This document shows, one piece after another, positions 25,975-36,143 of a stretch of 64,000 nt of DNA (position 1 is the stretch's first letter; each line of letters starts with the position of its first letter). The translations under genes and the position numbers were made by a program. The DNA comes from Crocinitomicaceae bacterium (GTDB taxonomy: Bacteria; Bacteroidota; Bacteroidia; Flavobacteriales_D; Crocinitomicaceae), in contig JAQWFQ010000014.1 of NCBI GenBank assembly GCA_029238665.1, positions 143,339 to 207,338 on the forward strand, given 5' to 3'. The notes under the pieces are model-generated. The model saw nothing but the letters and a program-made list of their open reading frames with translations. It searched no databases and was not told the DNA's origin.

Positions 25975-27258
25975 TTACTTTTTAACGCCTTTTTTCGAGT
26001 AGTAAAGCGTAATTATTATTACAAAAAACAATATGACTGCTTGTGAAATGGACAATACCCACAACATATCCACAAATACCCCTTCGGAGTCTCCCCATAA
26101 AAAAGGGAAAATAAAGAAACAAAACACCTGTGAGATCGAGGTGAATAATCCAATAAAAAAGAACTCTTTTTGACGTTTCAATACAAGTGGAAGGCTTGAA
26201 AGTGGGGAAATCATAAAGTTCATCATCAACCAAATGGTCATTATTTCAGAGTAATATCCTGATTTAGCCCAATCAGCGCTAAAGACAAAGCTAAACAGAG
26301 GTTCTCCAAAAAAGAAAATAATACTAAAAGGAACAATTGACAATCCAAACAAAATCAACAGTGTTCGTTTCATTAAATCGTACGTGGAATTACCCTCTCG
26401 AACTAATACGGAACATTTATTGAAGAAAACCTGGCCAATAGAGGCGCCAACAATCACCAAAGGCAACTTCAAGATCATATAAGAGTGATTAAACAATCCA
26501 AACGTATCTTTTCCAAAAAACAAGGCTATTAACGCTGCAATAATTAAATCTCTACCTAAGTCAACCAGCACATGAGGTAAATTAACCATTGGAAACTGCT
26601 TATGTTCCATGGCTAACACACGTGTTTTTTTCTTAGAATAATTGTCCTTTAATGTATTTTGAAGCATAAAGTATTCACGTACAAAACCAAAACTAGAAAG
26701 TACAAAACCAGCTAACGAAGCCAATATCAAGCCAAAAGAACCCATTGAAAACACTCCAAAAATCCACTTAAGACTGTTTGCAGTTAATGAATTAATAATC
26801 CGTTGCTGGGATATTTTTTTAAACTGAGATTTTCGAATTGCCCAATTTGTCCCTAAGTTTATATACACCATAAAAATGGTACTGACAATTGTTAAAATGC
26901 CAAAAACAAGATCATCCAACCCTAAAGGTTTTACAAAGTAAAAAGCAATAAGTAGAACCATCAATGCAAGGACAACAGCCTTTGCTATTCGTAACGATAA
27001 TTGATAGAGTAGAAATGAATGATTCTCATTCTTTGGAAGTGGAATGGCTAATTCAAATCGAGCAGTTGCTAATGCAGAAACAAACCCAACTATACGCATA
27101 TACATGCCAAGCTCTCCCATCTCTTCTGCAGAATAAATACGCGTCAAAAAGGGTGAGATTAAATAGCCTATTGCCTGGGCCATCACCGTACCTGAGATAA
27201 GGACAAGAACCGACTTAAAAAAATCGGACTTAACGTTTATATTTTGAATTATCCGCAT
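25975..27258 (-). CDS. Oligosaccharide flippase (Wzx-like)
   Basis: 427-residue membrane protein of the MOP superfamily with about twelve helices that would flip the undecaprenyl-linked repeat unit to the periplasm. The N-terminus VLISGTVMAQAIGYLISPFLTR-like stretch (SGTVMAQAIGYLISPFLTR) followed by IYSAEEMGELGMYM is the classic Polysacc_synt opening, and ARFELAIPLPKNENHSF follows. A flippase is what a Wzy-dependent locus needs, and no ABC-type polysaccharide exporter is present here. A weak hairpin sits just after the stop. The 120 bases upstream hold no convincing promoter. Confidence 0.9.
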   Translation of the reverse strand: MRIIQNINVKSDFFKSVLVLISGTVMAQAIGYLISPFLTRIYSAEEMGELGMYMRIVGFVSALATARFELAIPLPKNENHSFLLYQLSLRIAKAVVLALMVLLIAFYFVKPLGLDDLVFGILTIVSTIFMVYINLGTNWAIRKSQFKKISQQRIINSLTANSLKWIFGVFSMGSFGLILASLAGFVLSSFGFVREYFMLQNTLKDNYSKKKTRVLAMEHKQFPMVNLPHVLVDLGRDLIIAALIALFFGKDTFGLFNHSYMILKLPLVIVGASIGQVFFNKCSVLVREGNSTYDLMKRTLLILFGLSIVPFSIIFFFGEPLFSFVFSADWAKSGYYSEIMTIWLMMNFMISPLSSLPLVLKRQKEFFFIGLFTSISQVFCFFIFPFLWGDSEGVFVDMLWVLSISQAVILFFVIIITLYYSKKGVKK

Positions 27259-27378
27259 AAATCAATCACACCTTCTTCGAAGAATTTGTTTATTTATACC
27301 AAGCCTTCGCAAAACAGGCACCTATAACAAACGCATATTTTCTATCTCAAGAATCAACAATGCATTTTAGTGTTTTAA

Positions 27379-28908
27379 TTATTTTGCATAATTAACCGCC
27401 CTCTTTTCACGAATCAACGTTACCTTAACCTGACCTGGATATGTCATTTCAGTTTGGATTCGTTGAGAGATTTCAAATGATAACTCATCTGCTTTTGCAT
27501 CAGTAACCTTTTCAGCTTCAACTAAAACCCTTAATTCTCTACCAGCCTGGATTGCATATGCAGTGTTTACACCGTCATATCCCATTGCTAAGCTTTCCAA
27601 ATCTTTAATTCGTTTAATGTAAGACTCAACAATCTCTCTTCGTGCTCCTGGTCTTGCTCCTGAAACAGCATCACACACTTGAATGATAGGAGAAATTAAT
27701 GTCGTCATTTCAACTTCATCATGGTGAGCACCAATGGCATTACACACATCTGGTTTTTCTCCATACTTCTCCGCTAACTGCATCCCTAAGATTGCGTGTG
27801 GTAATTCTGGAGACTCATCTGGAACTTTACCGATATCATGAAGCAATCCTGCTCTTTTCGCTAGCTTAACATTCAATCCAAGTTCAGTCGCCATGATTGC
27901 ACATAAGTTTGCAACTTCTCTCGAGTGTTGTAGTAAGTTTTGACCATAAGAAGATCTATACTTCATACGACCAACCATACGCGTCAACTCTGCGTGAAGA
28001 CCGTGAATACCTAAATCGATACACGTTCTTCTTCCTGTTTCTGCAATCTCTTCATCCAATTGCTTTTTTGTTTTTGAAACAATTTCTTCAATTCTTGCAG
28101 GGTGAATTCGTCCATCAGAAACCAACTGATGCAATGATAAACGTGCGATTTCTCTTCTGACCGGATCAAAACAAGACAAGATAATTGCCTCAGGAGTATC
28201 ATCTACAATAATCTCAACTCCAGTAGCTGCTTCTAACGCTCTAATGTTACGCCCTTCACGTCCAATAATTCGTCCCTTAACTTCATCGGACTCAATGTTG
28301 AAAACTGAAACTGAATTTTCAATTGCTTGCTCTGTAGCCACACGTTGAATCGTTTGAATTACAATTTTCTTTGCTTCGCGATTCGCATTTAGCTTTGCCT
28401 CTTCAGTAATTTCATTGATATGTGCCATAGCACTTGTTCTAGCCTCATCTTTCAATGACTCTACCAATCCTGACTTTGCTTCTTCAGCGCTCATTCCGCT
28501 TACTTTAGACAACTCCACAACAACTTTCTGATGCATCTTGTCCATTTCTTGATGCTTAGTCTCATACGACTGAATTTTTGCATCTAATGAGCTTTTACTT
28601 TTTTCAACTTGCTTGTCTTTTCGATTGAGTTCTTCAATTTTTTTAGACAGGTTTGCCTCTTTATTTCTTACACGGTCTTCTCCAGACTGTATTTTGCGTT
28701 CACGCTCTTTAACTTTCGTTTCGTGATCTTCTTTTAACTGTAAAAACTTTTCTTTCGCTTGAAGAATTCTATTTTTCTTTAAGTTTTCACCTTCCTTTTC
28801 AGCGTCCTTAATAATTTGCCCTTTACGACCTTTTAAAAGTCCTGCTTGAATAATGAATGCAACTACAACACCTGCAACAGCTCCAATTATTCCAAATACA
28901 AAATTCAT
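27379..28908 (-). CDS. rny: Ribonuclease Y
   Basis: 509-residue membrane-anchored endoribonuclease that starts mRNA decay. Order of parts: one N-terminal membrane helix (residues 2-22), a long charged coiled coil (about 30-195), a KH RNA-binding domain with [20 protein letters not shown] (about 212-231), and a metal-dependent HD domain with HSREVANLC and GLLHDIGK (about 350-357). All expected residues are there and the length matches the family. It lies downstream of zapA on the same strand, separated by a hairpin that could end or attenuate the zapA transcript. Confidence 0.95.
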   Translation of the reverse strand: MNFVFGIIGAVAGVVVAFIIQAGLLKGRKGQIIKDAEKEGENLKKNRILQAKEKFLQLKEDHETKVKERERKIQSGEDRVRNKEANLSKKIEELNRKDKQVEKSKSSLDAKIQSYETKHQEMDKMHQKVVVELSKVSGMSAEEAKSGLVESLKDEARTSAMAHINEITEEAKLNANREAKKIVIQTIQRVATEQAIENSVSVFNIESDEVKGRIIGREGRNIRALEAATGVEIIVDDTPEAIILSCFDPVRREIARLSLHQLVSDGRIHPARIEEIVSKTKKQLDEEIAETGRRTCIDLGIHGLHAELTRMVGRMKYRSSYGQNLLQHSREVANLCAIMATELGLNVKLAKRAGLLHDIGKVPDESPELPHAILGMQLAEKYGEKPDVCNAIGAHHDEVEMTTLISPIIQVCDAVSGARPGARREIVESYIKRIKDLESLAMGYDGVNTAYAIQAGRELRVLVEAEKVTDAKADELSFEISQRIQTEMTYPGQVKVTLIREKRAVNYAK

Positions 28909-28923
28909 AATTTCAATTTATAT

Positions 28924-28969
28924 AAAATAAAAAACCCATCAAACATACGTCATTGTATGAAATGATGGG
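28924..28969 (-). terminator. Hairpin between zapA and rny
   Basis: CCCATCA (28935-28941) pairs with TGATGGG (28963-28969), with an inner CATAC/GTATG stem. On the minus strand a TTTTTTATTTT run follows. It works as a zapA terminator or as a 5' leader structure of rny. Confidence 0.65.
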
Positions 28970-28992
28970 GAATATCGATATAAAGCAAAAGT

Positions 28993-29283
28993 CTAACTTA
29001 GCCCGTCCAACGTTTCTGAAATTGACTGCAATTGAGTCTCGATTTCATCCATGTTAACCGATGAGTTATCATCTAAACTTGCATTGTCCTTTTTTGCAGC
29101 CATCTGTAATGCTGTCATTGCTAAAAGGTCTTGCATATCCTTTACGGCATAATTGTCTTGCAACAATTTGATTGCTTTATTAATGTCCTTTGCTGCATCT
29201 AAAACTACTTGCTCCTCATTTTCTTCAATAGAAAGAGGATAAGTTCTACCAGCAACAACGACCTTTAAAGACAACTTAGCCAT
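28993..29283 (-). CDS. zapA: Cell division protein ZapA
   Basis: 96-residue ZapA-type protein that binds and bundles FtsZ at midcell. It begins MAKLSLKVVVAGRTYPLSIE, followed by the helix with LDAAKDINKAIKLLQ-like spacing (VLDAAKDINKAIKLLQ) and a C-terminal coiled region. The C-terminal half (AAKKDNASLDD onward) is more divergent. It starts three bases after a small coiled-coil gene, so the two are co-transcribed. The partner may act with ZapA, by analogy with ZapB, but it shows no clear homology to it. Confidence 0.85.
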   Translation of the reverse strand: MAKLSLKVVVAGRTYPLSIEENEEQVVLDAAKDINKAIKLLQDNYAVKDMQDLLAMTALQMAAKKDNASLDDNSSVNMDEIETQLQSISETLDGLS

Positions 29284-29286
29284 GCT

Positions 29287-29595
29287 TTATTTTTTTAACT
29301 GCCCTATGCAGTATTCAATTTCCTTCACCAATTCATCAATCTGATTGTCAGAAACACCCGTTTCTTCAACAACCACAACGTCTTGTTCTTTTTTCGTAAT
29401 CAGTTTCGTTTCTAATTCTGAAATCTTAGTAGACAAACCATTCAATTCAACTTGCTTTTCAGCCAATTGTTCTCTCAAGCTAACAACTTCATTTTGAAGA
29501 TCTTCACTTTTTGAACGCTCCTTTTCAAGCTGACCTTTCACCAAAGAAACTTTATCTTTGATACTGCCTACTAATTCAAGAATTCGATCCGACAT
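29287..29595 (-). CDS. Small coiled-coil protein upstream of zapA
   Basis: 102 residues from ATG 29595 (MSDRILELVGSIKDKVSLVK). Nearly the whole chain is a predicted coiled coil (heptad-rich, Glu/Lys/Leu, about residues 5-70) followed by a polar linker and a short C-terminal helix (IDELVKEIEYCIGQLKK). Unknown family; the position next to zapA and the coiled-coil nature suggest a divisome partner. An upstream in-frame ATG at 29655 lies outside the transcript predicted from the promoter at 29612-29641, so the shorter start is favoured. Confidence 0.75.
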   Translation of the reverse strand: MSDRILELVGSIKDKVSLVKGQLEKERSKSEDLQNEVVSLREQLAEKQVELNGLSTKISELETKLITKKEQDVVVVEETGVSDNQIDELVKEIEYCIGQLKK

Positions 29596-29611
29596 AAAAA
29601 CGACTTTAATA

Positions 29612-29641
29612 CAAAAATAGTATAGTAATAGAGACGACCAA
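29612..29641 (-). promoter_or_regulatory. Promoter for the coiled-coil/zapA operon
   Basis: Minus strand TTG (29639-29641), exactly 19 bases, TATTTTTG (29612-29619). Full consensus, 17 bases before the ATG at 29595. Confidence 0.75.
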
Positions 29642-29658
29642 GATTTTTGAGTCAATAG

Positions 29659-29689
29659 TTGTCATTATTTTCTGAAAAATCTATTTTTG
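29659..29689 (+). promoter_or_regulatory. Promoter for the M23 peptidase gene
   Basis: TTG (29659-29661), 20 bases, TATTTTTG (29682-29689). The element ends four bases before the ATG, predicting a leaderless transcript. Confidence 0.6.
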
Positions 29690-29693
29690 ACAC

Positions 29694-31373
29694 ATGAACA
29701 ATCCTTTATTAATTCTCCTAGCTTGCCTCTTTTTTGCTCCACAGTCCTTTACACAGGATTATGAAAGGCAAAATTATCACTCTCCTCTAGGTATACCACA
29801 CGTTTTAGCATCAAATTTTGGGGAATTAAGGCCAAATCACTTCCACATGGGGGTTGACTTCAAAACAAACGGGCGTATTGGATATAACCTATATGCTGTT
29901 GAAGATGGTTATGTTTCAAAAATACACGTTTCTCCATACGGATATGGGAAAGTCATATACATTGACCACCCAAATGGAGTTACAAGTGTCTATGCGCACT
30001 GTTCAGAATTTAAAGGACAGCTCGATTCAATTGTTCGTCATACACAACAAGAGCAGCAAAATTTTGAGGTAGAAATATTCCCGAAAAAGAATGAGCTAAA
30101 TGTTACCAAAGGGCAAGTAATTGCTATATCAGGAAATACTGGTGGTTCTACAGCACCTCACCTTCATTTTGAATTGCGGGACACGGAAACCGAATCGGCT
30201 TTAAACCCCTTAATTTATGGTTTTGATATCGCAGACTCACGCAAACCAGAAATTCGAGGTGTGAAGATATATAGCTTAACAAAAGACGGTTATCGTTTCA
30301 ATAAATCAATAAAGCGGCAAACCTTAAAAACTGGAAATTCATACACGGTTTCAAATAACGCAATTACTATTCCGGCAGACTTTTTAACCAAATCAGGTGG
30401 AATTGGGTTTGCTTTTGATGTAATTGATCGATTGGATGCTGCAAATAACTCTTGTGGTTTATATGGAAGTTATTTATTGGTTAATGGCGACACCTTATTT
30501 GGTCAAGAGATAAATCATATCCCCTTCCAGTCAACACGTTTTGTAAATAGCCATACAGATTATGATGAATATGCGTTGAATCGAAAAAAATTTCATAAAT
30601 CATTTAGAACTACGGAGAATACCCTTCCAATATACACCGTAGAAGATCTTGGAGTTTTAAAAGCAAAAGCTGGCGATCACATCAAGGTGAGTTATGTAGC
30701 CTATGATGCTCAAGGAAATACTTCTGTACTAAATTTCACCTTACGAATTAAGGGTGGTGAAATTTGTCAAACAGATTCTATCGTTACAGATTTGAGCTAT
30801 CTTCAACCAAGTACATCAATGCGTGTAGAACAAAATAACACATCTGTAGATTTTGGCGTTTGTACAACTTATGAGCCCCTCTCTATTGATGGAACTCACA
30901 TTGAGTCTAAAATTGGAGACCCTAATGTTCCGGTACAAAACCCATACCGTATCAACATCATTCACGATGGTTTAAAAGATGGGAAGCACTACATTGAAAT
31001 GATAACGGAAAAAGAGCGTAAAAAAGCCATAAGTGTAACTTACGAAGACAATCTGATCACATGTGAACCCAAATACTTTGGTACCTACAAAGTAAAGCGA
31101 GACACAACACCTCCAACAATTAAAGCCCTTAATGTTGGGAATAGTTCTACGCAAAAAAGACTATCCTGGGAAATTTATGACGAAGAATCTGGACTCAAAG
31201 ATTATGACCTGTTTATTGATGGTCAATGGTACTTAATCGAGTATGATTATAAAACAAAGCGGATTACTTTTGTTCGAGAGAGAAGTCTTGTTGGACCTTT
31301 AAAACTCGAGCTTATCATTCTAGACAACTGTGGTAATAGTACAACGTGGAAAAAAACAGCTGTATTTAAATAA
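29694..31373 (+). CDS. Exported M23-family metallopeptidase
   Basis: 559 residues with a Sec signal peptide (1-21, ending SFTQ). The LytM/M23 zinc peptidase domain covers about 30-170: NHFHMGVDFK has the first His and Asp ligands, YAHCSEF and APHLHFELRD the remaining catalytic and ligand His. Such enzymes cut peptide cross-links in murein or act as division-linked amidase activators. The remaining about 380 residues look like beta-sandwich domains without a family I recognise and without a T9SS tail, so a periplasmic location is likely. It is divergent from the zapA operon, a position that would suit a cell-division or cell-wall role. Confidence 0.88.
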   Translation: MNNPLLILLACLFFAPQSFTQDYERQNYHSPLGIPHVLASNFGELRPNHFHMGVDFKTNGRIGYNLYAVEDGYVSKIHVSPYGYGKVIYIDHPNGVTSVYAHCSEFKGQLDSIVRHTQQEQQNFEVEIFPKKNELNVTKGQVIAISGNTGGSTAPHLHFELRDTETESALNPLIYGFDIADSRKPEIRGVKIYSLTKDGYRFNKSIKRQTLKTGNSYTVSNNAITIPADFLTKSGGIGFAFDVIDRLDAANNSCGLYGSYLLVNGDTLFGQEINHIPFQSTRFVNSHTDYDEYALNRKKFHKSFRTTENTLPIYTVEDLGVLKAKAGDHIKVSYVAYDAQGNTSVLNFTLRIKGGEICQTDSIVTDLSYLQPSTSMRVEQNNTSVDFGVCTTYEPLSIDGTHIESKIGDPNVPVQNPYRINIIHDGLKDGKHYIEMITEKERKKAISVTYEDNLITCEPKYFGTYKVKRDTTPPTIKALNVGNSSTQKRLSWEIYDEESGLKDYDLFIDGQWYLIEYDYKTKRITFVRERSLVGPLKLELIILDNCGNSTTWKKTAVFK

Positions 31374-31392
31374 TATAACCTTACACCAGCAA

Positions 31393-31707
31393 CTATGCCT
31401 GAGTGGTCGGCGTGCCAAAGTTCATCGGAGGAACAGATGGAGACTCAACATCCATAATAACGCCAAATGTTTGCTCATACTTAGCAACGTTATCTTGCAT
31501 TGCTTTCATCAGTCTTTTCGCATTTTGAGGCGTCATAATAATTCTTGACTTTACCTTTCCTTTAGGAACACCCGGCATAAGTTGTACAAAATCAGCAACG
31601 AATTCTGATGGTGAGTGTGTGATTATAGATAAATTAGAATATACTCCAGAAGCAACCTCTTCTGACAACTCAATATTTACTTGATTTTCTTTGTTCTGAT
31701 TTTCCAT
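31393..31707 (-). CDS. DUF3467-family protein
   Basis: 104-residue cytosolic protein. The core HSPSEFVADFVQLMPGVPKG and RIIMTPQNAKRLMKAMQDNV match the DUF3467 family, which is common in Bacteroidota and has no known function. A short Gln/Asn/Glu-rich N-terminus and a Pro-rich tail flank it. It lies downstream of rpoC on the same strand after a terminator, with a possible -7 element (TATTTTTA at 31712-31719) ending four bases before the ATG, so it is probably a separate unit. Confidence 0.82.
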   Translation of the reverse strand: MENQNKENQVNIELSEEVASGVYSNLSIITHSPSEFVADFVQLMPGVPKGKVKSRIIMTPQNAKRLMKAMQDNVAKYEQTFGVIMDVESPSVPPMNFGTPTTQA

Positions 31708-31711
31708 ACGT

Positions 31712-31719
31712 TAAAAATA
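31712..31719 (-). promoter_or_regulatory. Possible -7 element for the DUF3467 gene
   Basis: Minus-strand TATTTTTA, one mismatch to TAnnTTTG, four bases before the ATG. Weak evidence in an AT-rich gap. Confidence 0.25.
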
Positions 31720-31742
31720 ATAATTTCAATCTTATTAAAAAC

Positions 31743-31780
31743 AAAAAAGGGACATTCAAATGAACATCCCTTTTTTGTTG
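31743..31780 (-). terminator. Terminator of the rpoBC transcript
   Basis: ACAAAAAAGGGATGTTCA pairs with the following TGAATGTCCCTTTTTTGT, with wobble pairs inside and a T run after. It lies just downstream of the rpoC stop. Confidence 0.85.
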
Positions 31781-31796
31781 ATTTTATTTGTAAAAA

Positions 31797-34700
31797 TTAC
31801 TCTGATACTATTTCAGCATCTTGTGTAATTTCTGCCATTTCATCTTTAGATCCTACTAGCATTTTTTGGAAGTGACGCACACCTGTTCCTGCTGGAATAA
31901 GGTGACCTACAATCACATTCTCTTTCAATCCTAATAAATGATCTTCTTTACCAGATATTGCTGCTTCATTTAACACCTTCGTAGTTTCCTGGAACGATGC
32001 CGCAGAAATAAATGATTGTGTTTGAAGAGAAGCTCTTGTAATACCTTGTAATAAAGGAGTTGATGTTGCAGGGACTACATCTCTCGATTCAACCAATGCT
32101 TTATCCGTTCTTTTCAATTGAGAATTTTCATCCCTCAATCTTCTAGCTGAAACAATTTGACCTGCTTTTAGCTCTGAAGAATCTCCGGCATCAGTAACAA
32201 TTTGCATTCCGTAAACAGCATCATTCTCTTCGCTAATATCAGCTTTATGAACAGACTGCCCTTCTAAGAATCTAGTGTCTCCTGAATCAATAATAATCGC
32301 TTTAAGCATCATCTGTCTAACGATTACTTCAAAGTGCTTATCATTAATTTTCACCCCTTGTAAACGGTACACCTCTTGAATCTCATTTACAATGTACTCT
32401 TGTACTTTTGTAGGACCTTCAATATTAAGTATATCATTTGGAGTAATTGCACCAACAGATAACGGTTGACCTGCTCTTACGAAATCATTCTCTTGAACCA
32501 AAATGTGTTTCGATAAAGGAACTAGATACTTACGTAACTCACCTGTTTTAGATGTGATTTTAATCTCTCTATTACCACGTTTGATTTTACCATACTCAGC
32601 AACACCATCAATTTCAGACACTACAGCCGGGTTAGATGGATTACGCGCTTCGAATAGCTCAGTTACACGAGGAAGACCACCGGTAATATCTCCAGACTTA
32701 CCTGCCTTACGAGGAATCTTAACAAGAATGTCACCTGCTTCGATTTTGTCACCTTCTTTTACAGAAATGTGCGCATCTACCGGCAAGCTATACTCCCTTA
32801 AAACTTCTTTCGTTTTAGGATTAATAATGTGTATCGCAGGATTCTTTTTCTTATCTCTTGATTCAGTAATTACTTTTTCAGTAAATCCTGTTTGCTCATC
32901 AACTTCTTCACGGAATGTAATTCCTTCAATAACGTTATCAAAAACAATCTTACCTTTTGCTTCAGTAATGATTACGGCGTTATATGGATCCCACTTACAA
33001 ATTACGTCACCTTTTTTAAGCTTCGTATTGTTTTCTGCAATCAATTCAGCACCATAAGGAATGTTGGAATTCATTGTAACATTTCCTTTTGAATCGGTAA
33101 TTTTCAATTCAGCAGAACGACCTACAACAACGATTACTTTATCACCATCCTTATTTGTTCTATCGATTGTTCTTAACTCATCAATATCAAGTGTACCTGC
33201 AGTTTTCGCTTTCAAGTCAGAGTCATCTGCAATGTTAGATGCTGTACCCCCAACGTGGAATGTACGAAGTGTTAACTGTGTACCTGGCTCACCAATTGAT
33301 TGAGCGGCAACTACACCAACAGAATCTCCGATTTGTGCTACACGCTGTGTAGCAAGGTTCAATCCGTAGCATTTTGAACAAACACCTCTTCTCCTTTCAC
33401 AAGTAAGAACAGATCTAATTTCTACCTCCTCAATTCCTGCAGCATCAATTGCAGTAGCAATTGTATCTGTGATACGTTCTCCTCCACCAACAAGTAAAGT
33501 GTCTGTATCTGGAATATAAACATCTTCTAATGCTGTACGACCAACAATACGGTCAGATAAAGGTTCTACAACCTCATCATTTTTTCTCAAAGGAACAGCA
33601 ACTAATCCTCTTAGTGTACCACAATCATCTGAGTTAATAACAACATCTTGAGCTACATCTACTAAACGACGTGTTAAGTAACCTGCATCGGCTGTTTTAA
33701 GGGCCGTATCGGCAAGACCTTTACGTGCACCGTGAGTAGAAATAAAGTACTCAAGAATTGATAGTCCCTCCTTAAAGTTAGAAAGAATTGGATTCTCAAT
33801 AATATCTTGAGCTGACGCCCCAGATTTTTGAGGTTTTGCCATCAATCCACGCATACCAGACAGCTGACGAATTTGCTCTTTCGAACCACGTGCTCCTGAA
33901 TCATACATCATGTAAATTGAGTTGAACCCCTGCATATCATTCTTCAACTGCTCCATCAATGTGTGAGTCAATCTAGAATTCGTGTGTGTCCAAATATCAA
34001 TAATTTGATTGTAACGCTCGTTGTTTGTAATAAGCCCCATGTTGTAGTTAGACATTACGTCTTTTACTTCAACTTCTGCTTTAGCAACTAAGGTCTCTTT
34101 TTCAGCTGGAATAATAATATCATCAAGGTTGAAAGATAATCCACCTTTAAATGCCATATCATATCCTAACTCTTTAATCTCATCAAGGAAAGCCACTGTA
34201 CGAGAAGTTCCACATGCTTTAAGTACACCACCAATCATATCTCGAAGAGCTTTCTTCGTCATAACATCGTTAATGTATCCTGCTTCATTAGGAACGCGTT
34301 CGTTAAAAATTATACGTCCACATGTAGTTTCAACTAAACGTGTAATGATTTCACCATTTTCATTAAGGTCAGTTGTTTTAACTTTAATGGCAGCGTGTAA
34401 ATCTAATACACCCTCATTGTGCGCAATGATAACCTCTTCAGGAGAGTAGAATGTTCCCCCCTCACCTTTAACGACGTCATCTTTAAGACTCTTCTTACCT
34501 TTTGTAATGTAGTACAGACCTAAAACCATATCCTGAGAAGGAACGGCAATTGGAGCACCATTAGCAGGGTTCAAAATATTATGTGATGCAAGCATCAACA
34601 ATTGAGCCTCTAAAATAGCTGCATTACCTAATGGCAAGTGAACGGCCATTTGATCCCCATCAAAATCGGCATTAAAGGCCGTTGTAACCAATGGGTGAAG

Positions 34701-36098
34701 TCGAATAGCTTTTCCTTCAATTAATTTCGGTTGGAATGCTTGAATACCCAATCTGTGAAGCGTTGGGGCTCTGTTTAATAGAACAGGATGTCCTTTTAGT
34801 ACATTCTCTAATATATCCCAAACAACAGGCTCTTTTCGATCAACAATTTTCTTAGCTGATTTAACTGTTTTAACAATGCCACGCTCAATCATCTTACGGA
34901 TAATGAACGGCTTGTAAAGCTCAGCTGCCATACCTTTAGGAAGTCCGCATTCATGCAACTTCAAATCTGGTCCAACAACAATAACAGAACGTGCAGAATA
35001 ATCGACACGCTTACCAAGTAAGTTTTGACGGAAACGCCCTTGCTTACCTTTTAATGAATCTGAAAGAGATTTAAGAGGTCTGTTTGATTCTGTCTTAACT
35101 GCAGAAGATTTTCTAGAGTTATCAAACAATGAATCAACAGACTCTTGAAGCATACGCTTCTCATTACGCAAAATAACTTCTGGAGCTTTGATTTCAATCA
35201 AGCGCTTCAAACGGTTATTACGTATAATTACTCTTCTATAAAGGTCATTTAAATCAGAGGTTGCAAAGCGACCACCATCTAACGGCACTAAAGGACGTAA
35301 TTCAGGTGGAATAACTGGAACAACCTTAACAACCATCCACTCTGGTCTATTCTCAATTCTAGTTTGAGAATCACGCATAGCTTCTACAACTTGAAGTCGT
35401 TTTAACGCTTCGTTTTTACGTTGTACTGAAGTTTCAGTATTTGCTTTATGACGTAAGTCATACGAAGTTGCTTTAAGATCCATTGTTTTCAATAAATCGT
35501 ATAAAGCCTCTGCTCCCATCTTAGCGATGAATTTATTTGGATCAGAATCTTCTAAGTATTGGTTTTCTTTTGGTAACGTATCAAGAATGTCTAAATAATC
35601 CTCTTCTGCTAAGAATTCCAATCGTGTTAAATCTTCACCATCTAACGTTTTAGCGATACCAGCTTGAATAACTACATATCTTTCGTAGTAGATGATTTGA
35701 TCTAGTTTCTTTGTAGGAAGACCTAGTAAATATCCAATTTTATTTGGTAAAGATCTAAAGTACCAAATGTGTGCTACGGGAACTACCAAAGAGATGTGTC
35801 CCATACGCTCACGACGTACTTTTTTCTCTGTCACCTCAACACCACATCGGTCACAAACGATTCCTTTATAACGGATTCTTTTGTATTTACCACAATGACA
35901 TTCGTAATCTTTAACCGGTCCAAAAATACGTTCACAGAATAAACCATCTCTTTCTGGTTTATATGTTCTATAGTTTATTGTCTCCGGCTTAAGTACTTCA
36001 CCACTTGATTGCTCAAGAATTGTTTCTGGTGAAGCCAACGAAATCGTGATTTTGTTGAAGCTACTTTGTTTTTTCGGTGTTTCTTTTCTGTAAGCCAT
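31797..36098 (-). CDS. rpoC: RNA polymerase beta' subunit
   Basis: 1433-residue catalytic subunit of RNA polymerase. The N-terminal zinc ribbon is seen in [20 protein letters not shown] (about residues 66-85), the catalytic magnesium loop in [12 protein letters not shown] (about 475-486) and the second zinc site in [13 protein letters not shown] (about 905-917). [13 protein letters not shown] is the trigger-loop region. Length is typical of Bacteroidota. It lies 45 bases after rpoB and ends the long tRNA-tuf-rpl-rpo transcription unit at a strong terminator. No intein or split was seen. Confidence 0.98.
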   Translation of the reverse strand: MAYRKETPKKQSSFNKITISLASPETILEQSSGEVLKPETINYRTYKPERDGLFCERIFGPVKDYECHCGKYKRIRYKGIVCDRCGVEVTEKKVRRERMGHISLVVPVAHIWYFRSLPNKIGYLLGLPTKKLDQIIYYERYVVIQAGIAKTLDGEDLTRLEFLAEEDYLDILDTLPKENQYLEDSDPNKFIAKMGAEALYDLLKTMDLKATSYDLRHKANTETSVQRKNEALKRLQVVEAMRDSQTRIENRPEWMVVKVVPVIPPELRPLVPLDGGRFATSDLNDLYRRVIIRNNRLKRLIEIKAPEVILRNEKRMLQESVDSLFDNSRKSSAVKTESNRPLKSLSDSLKGKQGRFRQNLLGKRVDYSARSVIVVGPDLKLHECGLPKGMAAELYKPFIIRKMIERGIVKTVKSAKKIVDRKEPVVWDILENVLKGHPVLLNRAPTLHRLGIQAFQPKLIEGKAIRLHPLVTTAFNADFDGDQMAVHLPLGNAAILEAQLLMLASHNILNPANGAPIAVPSQDMVLGLYYITKGKKSLKDDVVKGEGGTFYSPEEVIIAHNEGVLDLHAAIKVKTTDLNENGEIITRLVETTCGRIIFNERVPNEAGYINDVMTKKALRDMIGGVLKACGTSRTVAFLDEIKELGYDMAFKGGLSFNLDDIIIPAEKETLVAKAEVEVKDVMSNYNMGLITNNERYNQIIDIWTHTNSRLTHTLMEQLKNDMQGFNSIYMMYDSGARGSKEQIRQLSGMRGLMAKPQKSGASAQDIIENPILSNFKEGLSILEYFISTHGARKGLADTALKTADAGYLTRRLVDVAQDVVINSDDCGTLRGLVAVPLRKNDEVVEPLSDRIVGRTALEDVYIPDTDTLLVGGGERITDTIATAIDAAGIEEVEIRSVLTCERRRGVCSKCYGLNLATQRVAQIGDSVGVVAAQSIGEPGTQLTLRTFHVGGTASNIADDSDLKAKTAGTLDIDELRTIDRTNKDGDKVIVVVGRSAELKITDSKGNVTMNSNIPYGAELIAENNTKLKKGDVICKWDPYNAVIITEAKGKIVFDNVIEGITFREEVDEQTGFTEKVITESRDKKKNPAIHIINPKTKEVLREYSLPVDAHISVKEGDKIEAGDILVKIPRKAGKSGDITGGLPRVTELFEARNPSNPAVVSEIDGVAEYGKIKRGNREIKITSKTGELRKYLVPLSKHILVQENDFVRAGQPLSVGAITPNDILNIEGPTKVQEYIVNEIQEVYRLQGVKINDKHFEVIVRQMMLKAIIIDSGDTRFLEGQSVHKADISEENDAVYGMQIVTDAGDSSELKAGQIVSARRLRDENSQLKRTDKALVESRDVVPATSTPLLQGITRASLQTQSFISAASFQETTKVLNEAAISGKEDHLLGLKENVIVGHLIPAGTGVRHFQKMLVGSKDEMAEITQDAEIVSE

Positions 36099-36143
36099 AA
36101 TATTGCCTTAATTCTTTAAATATCTCTTTTAAATCACTGACGA

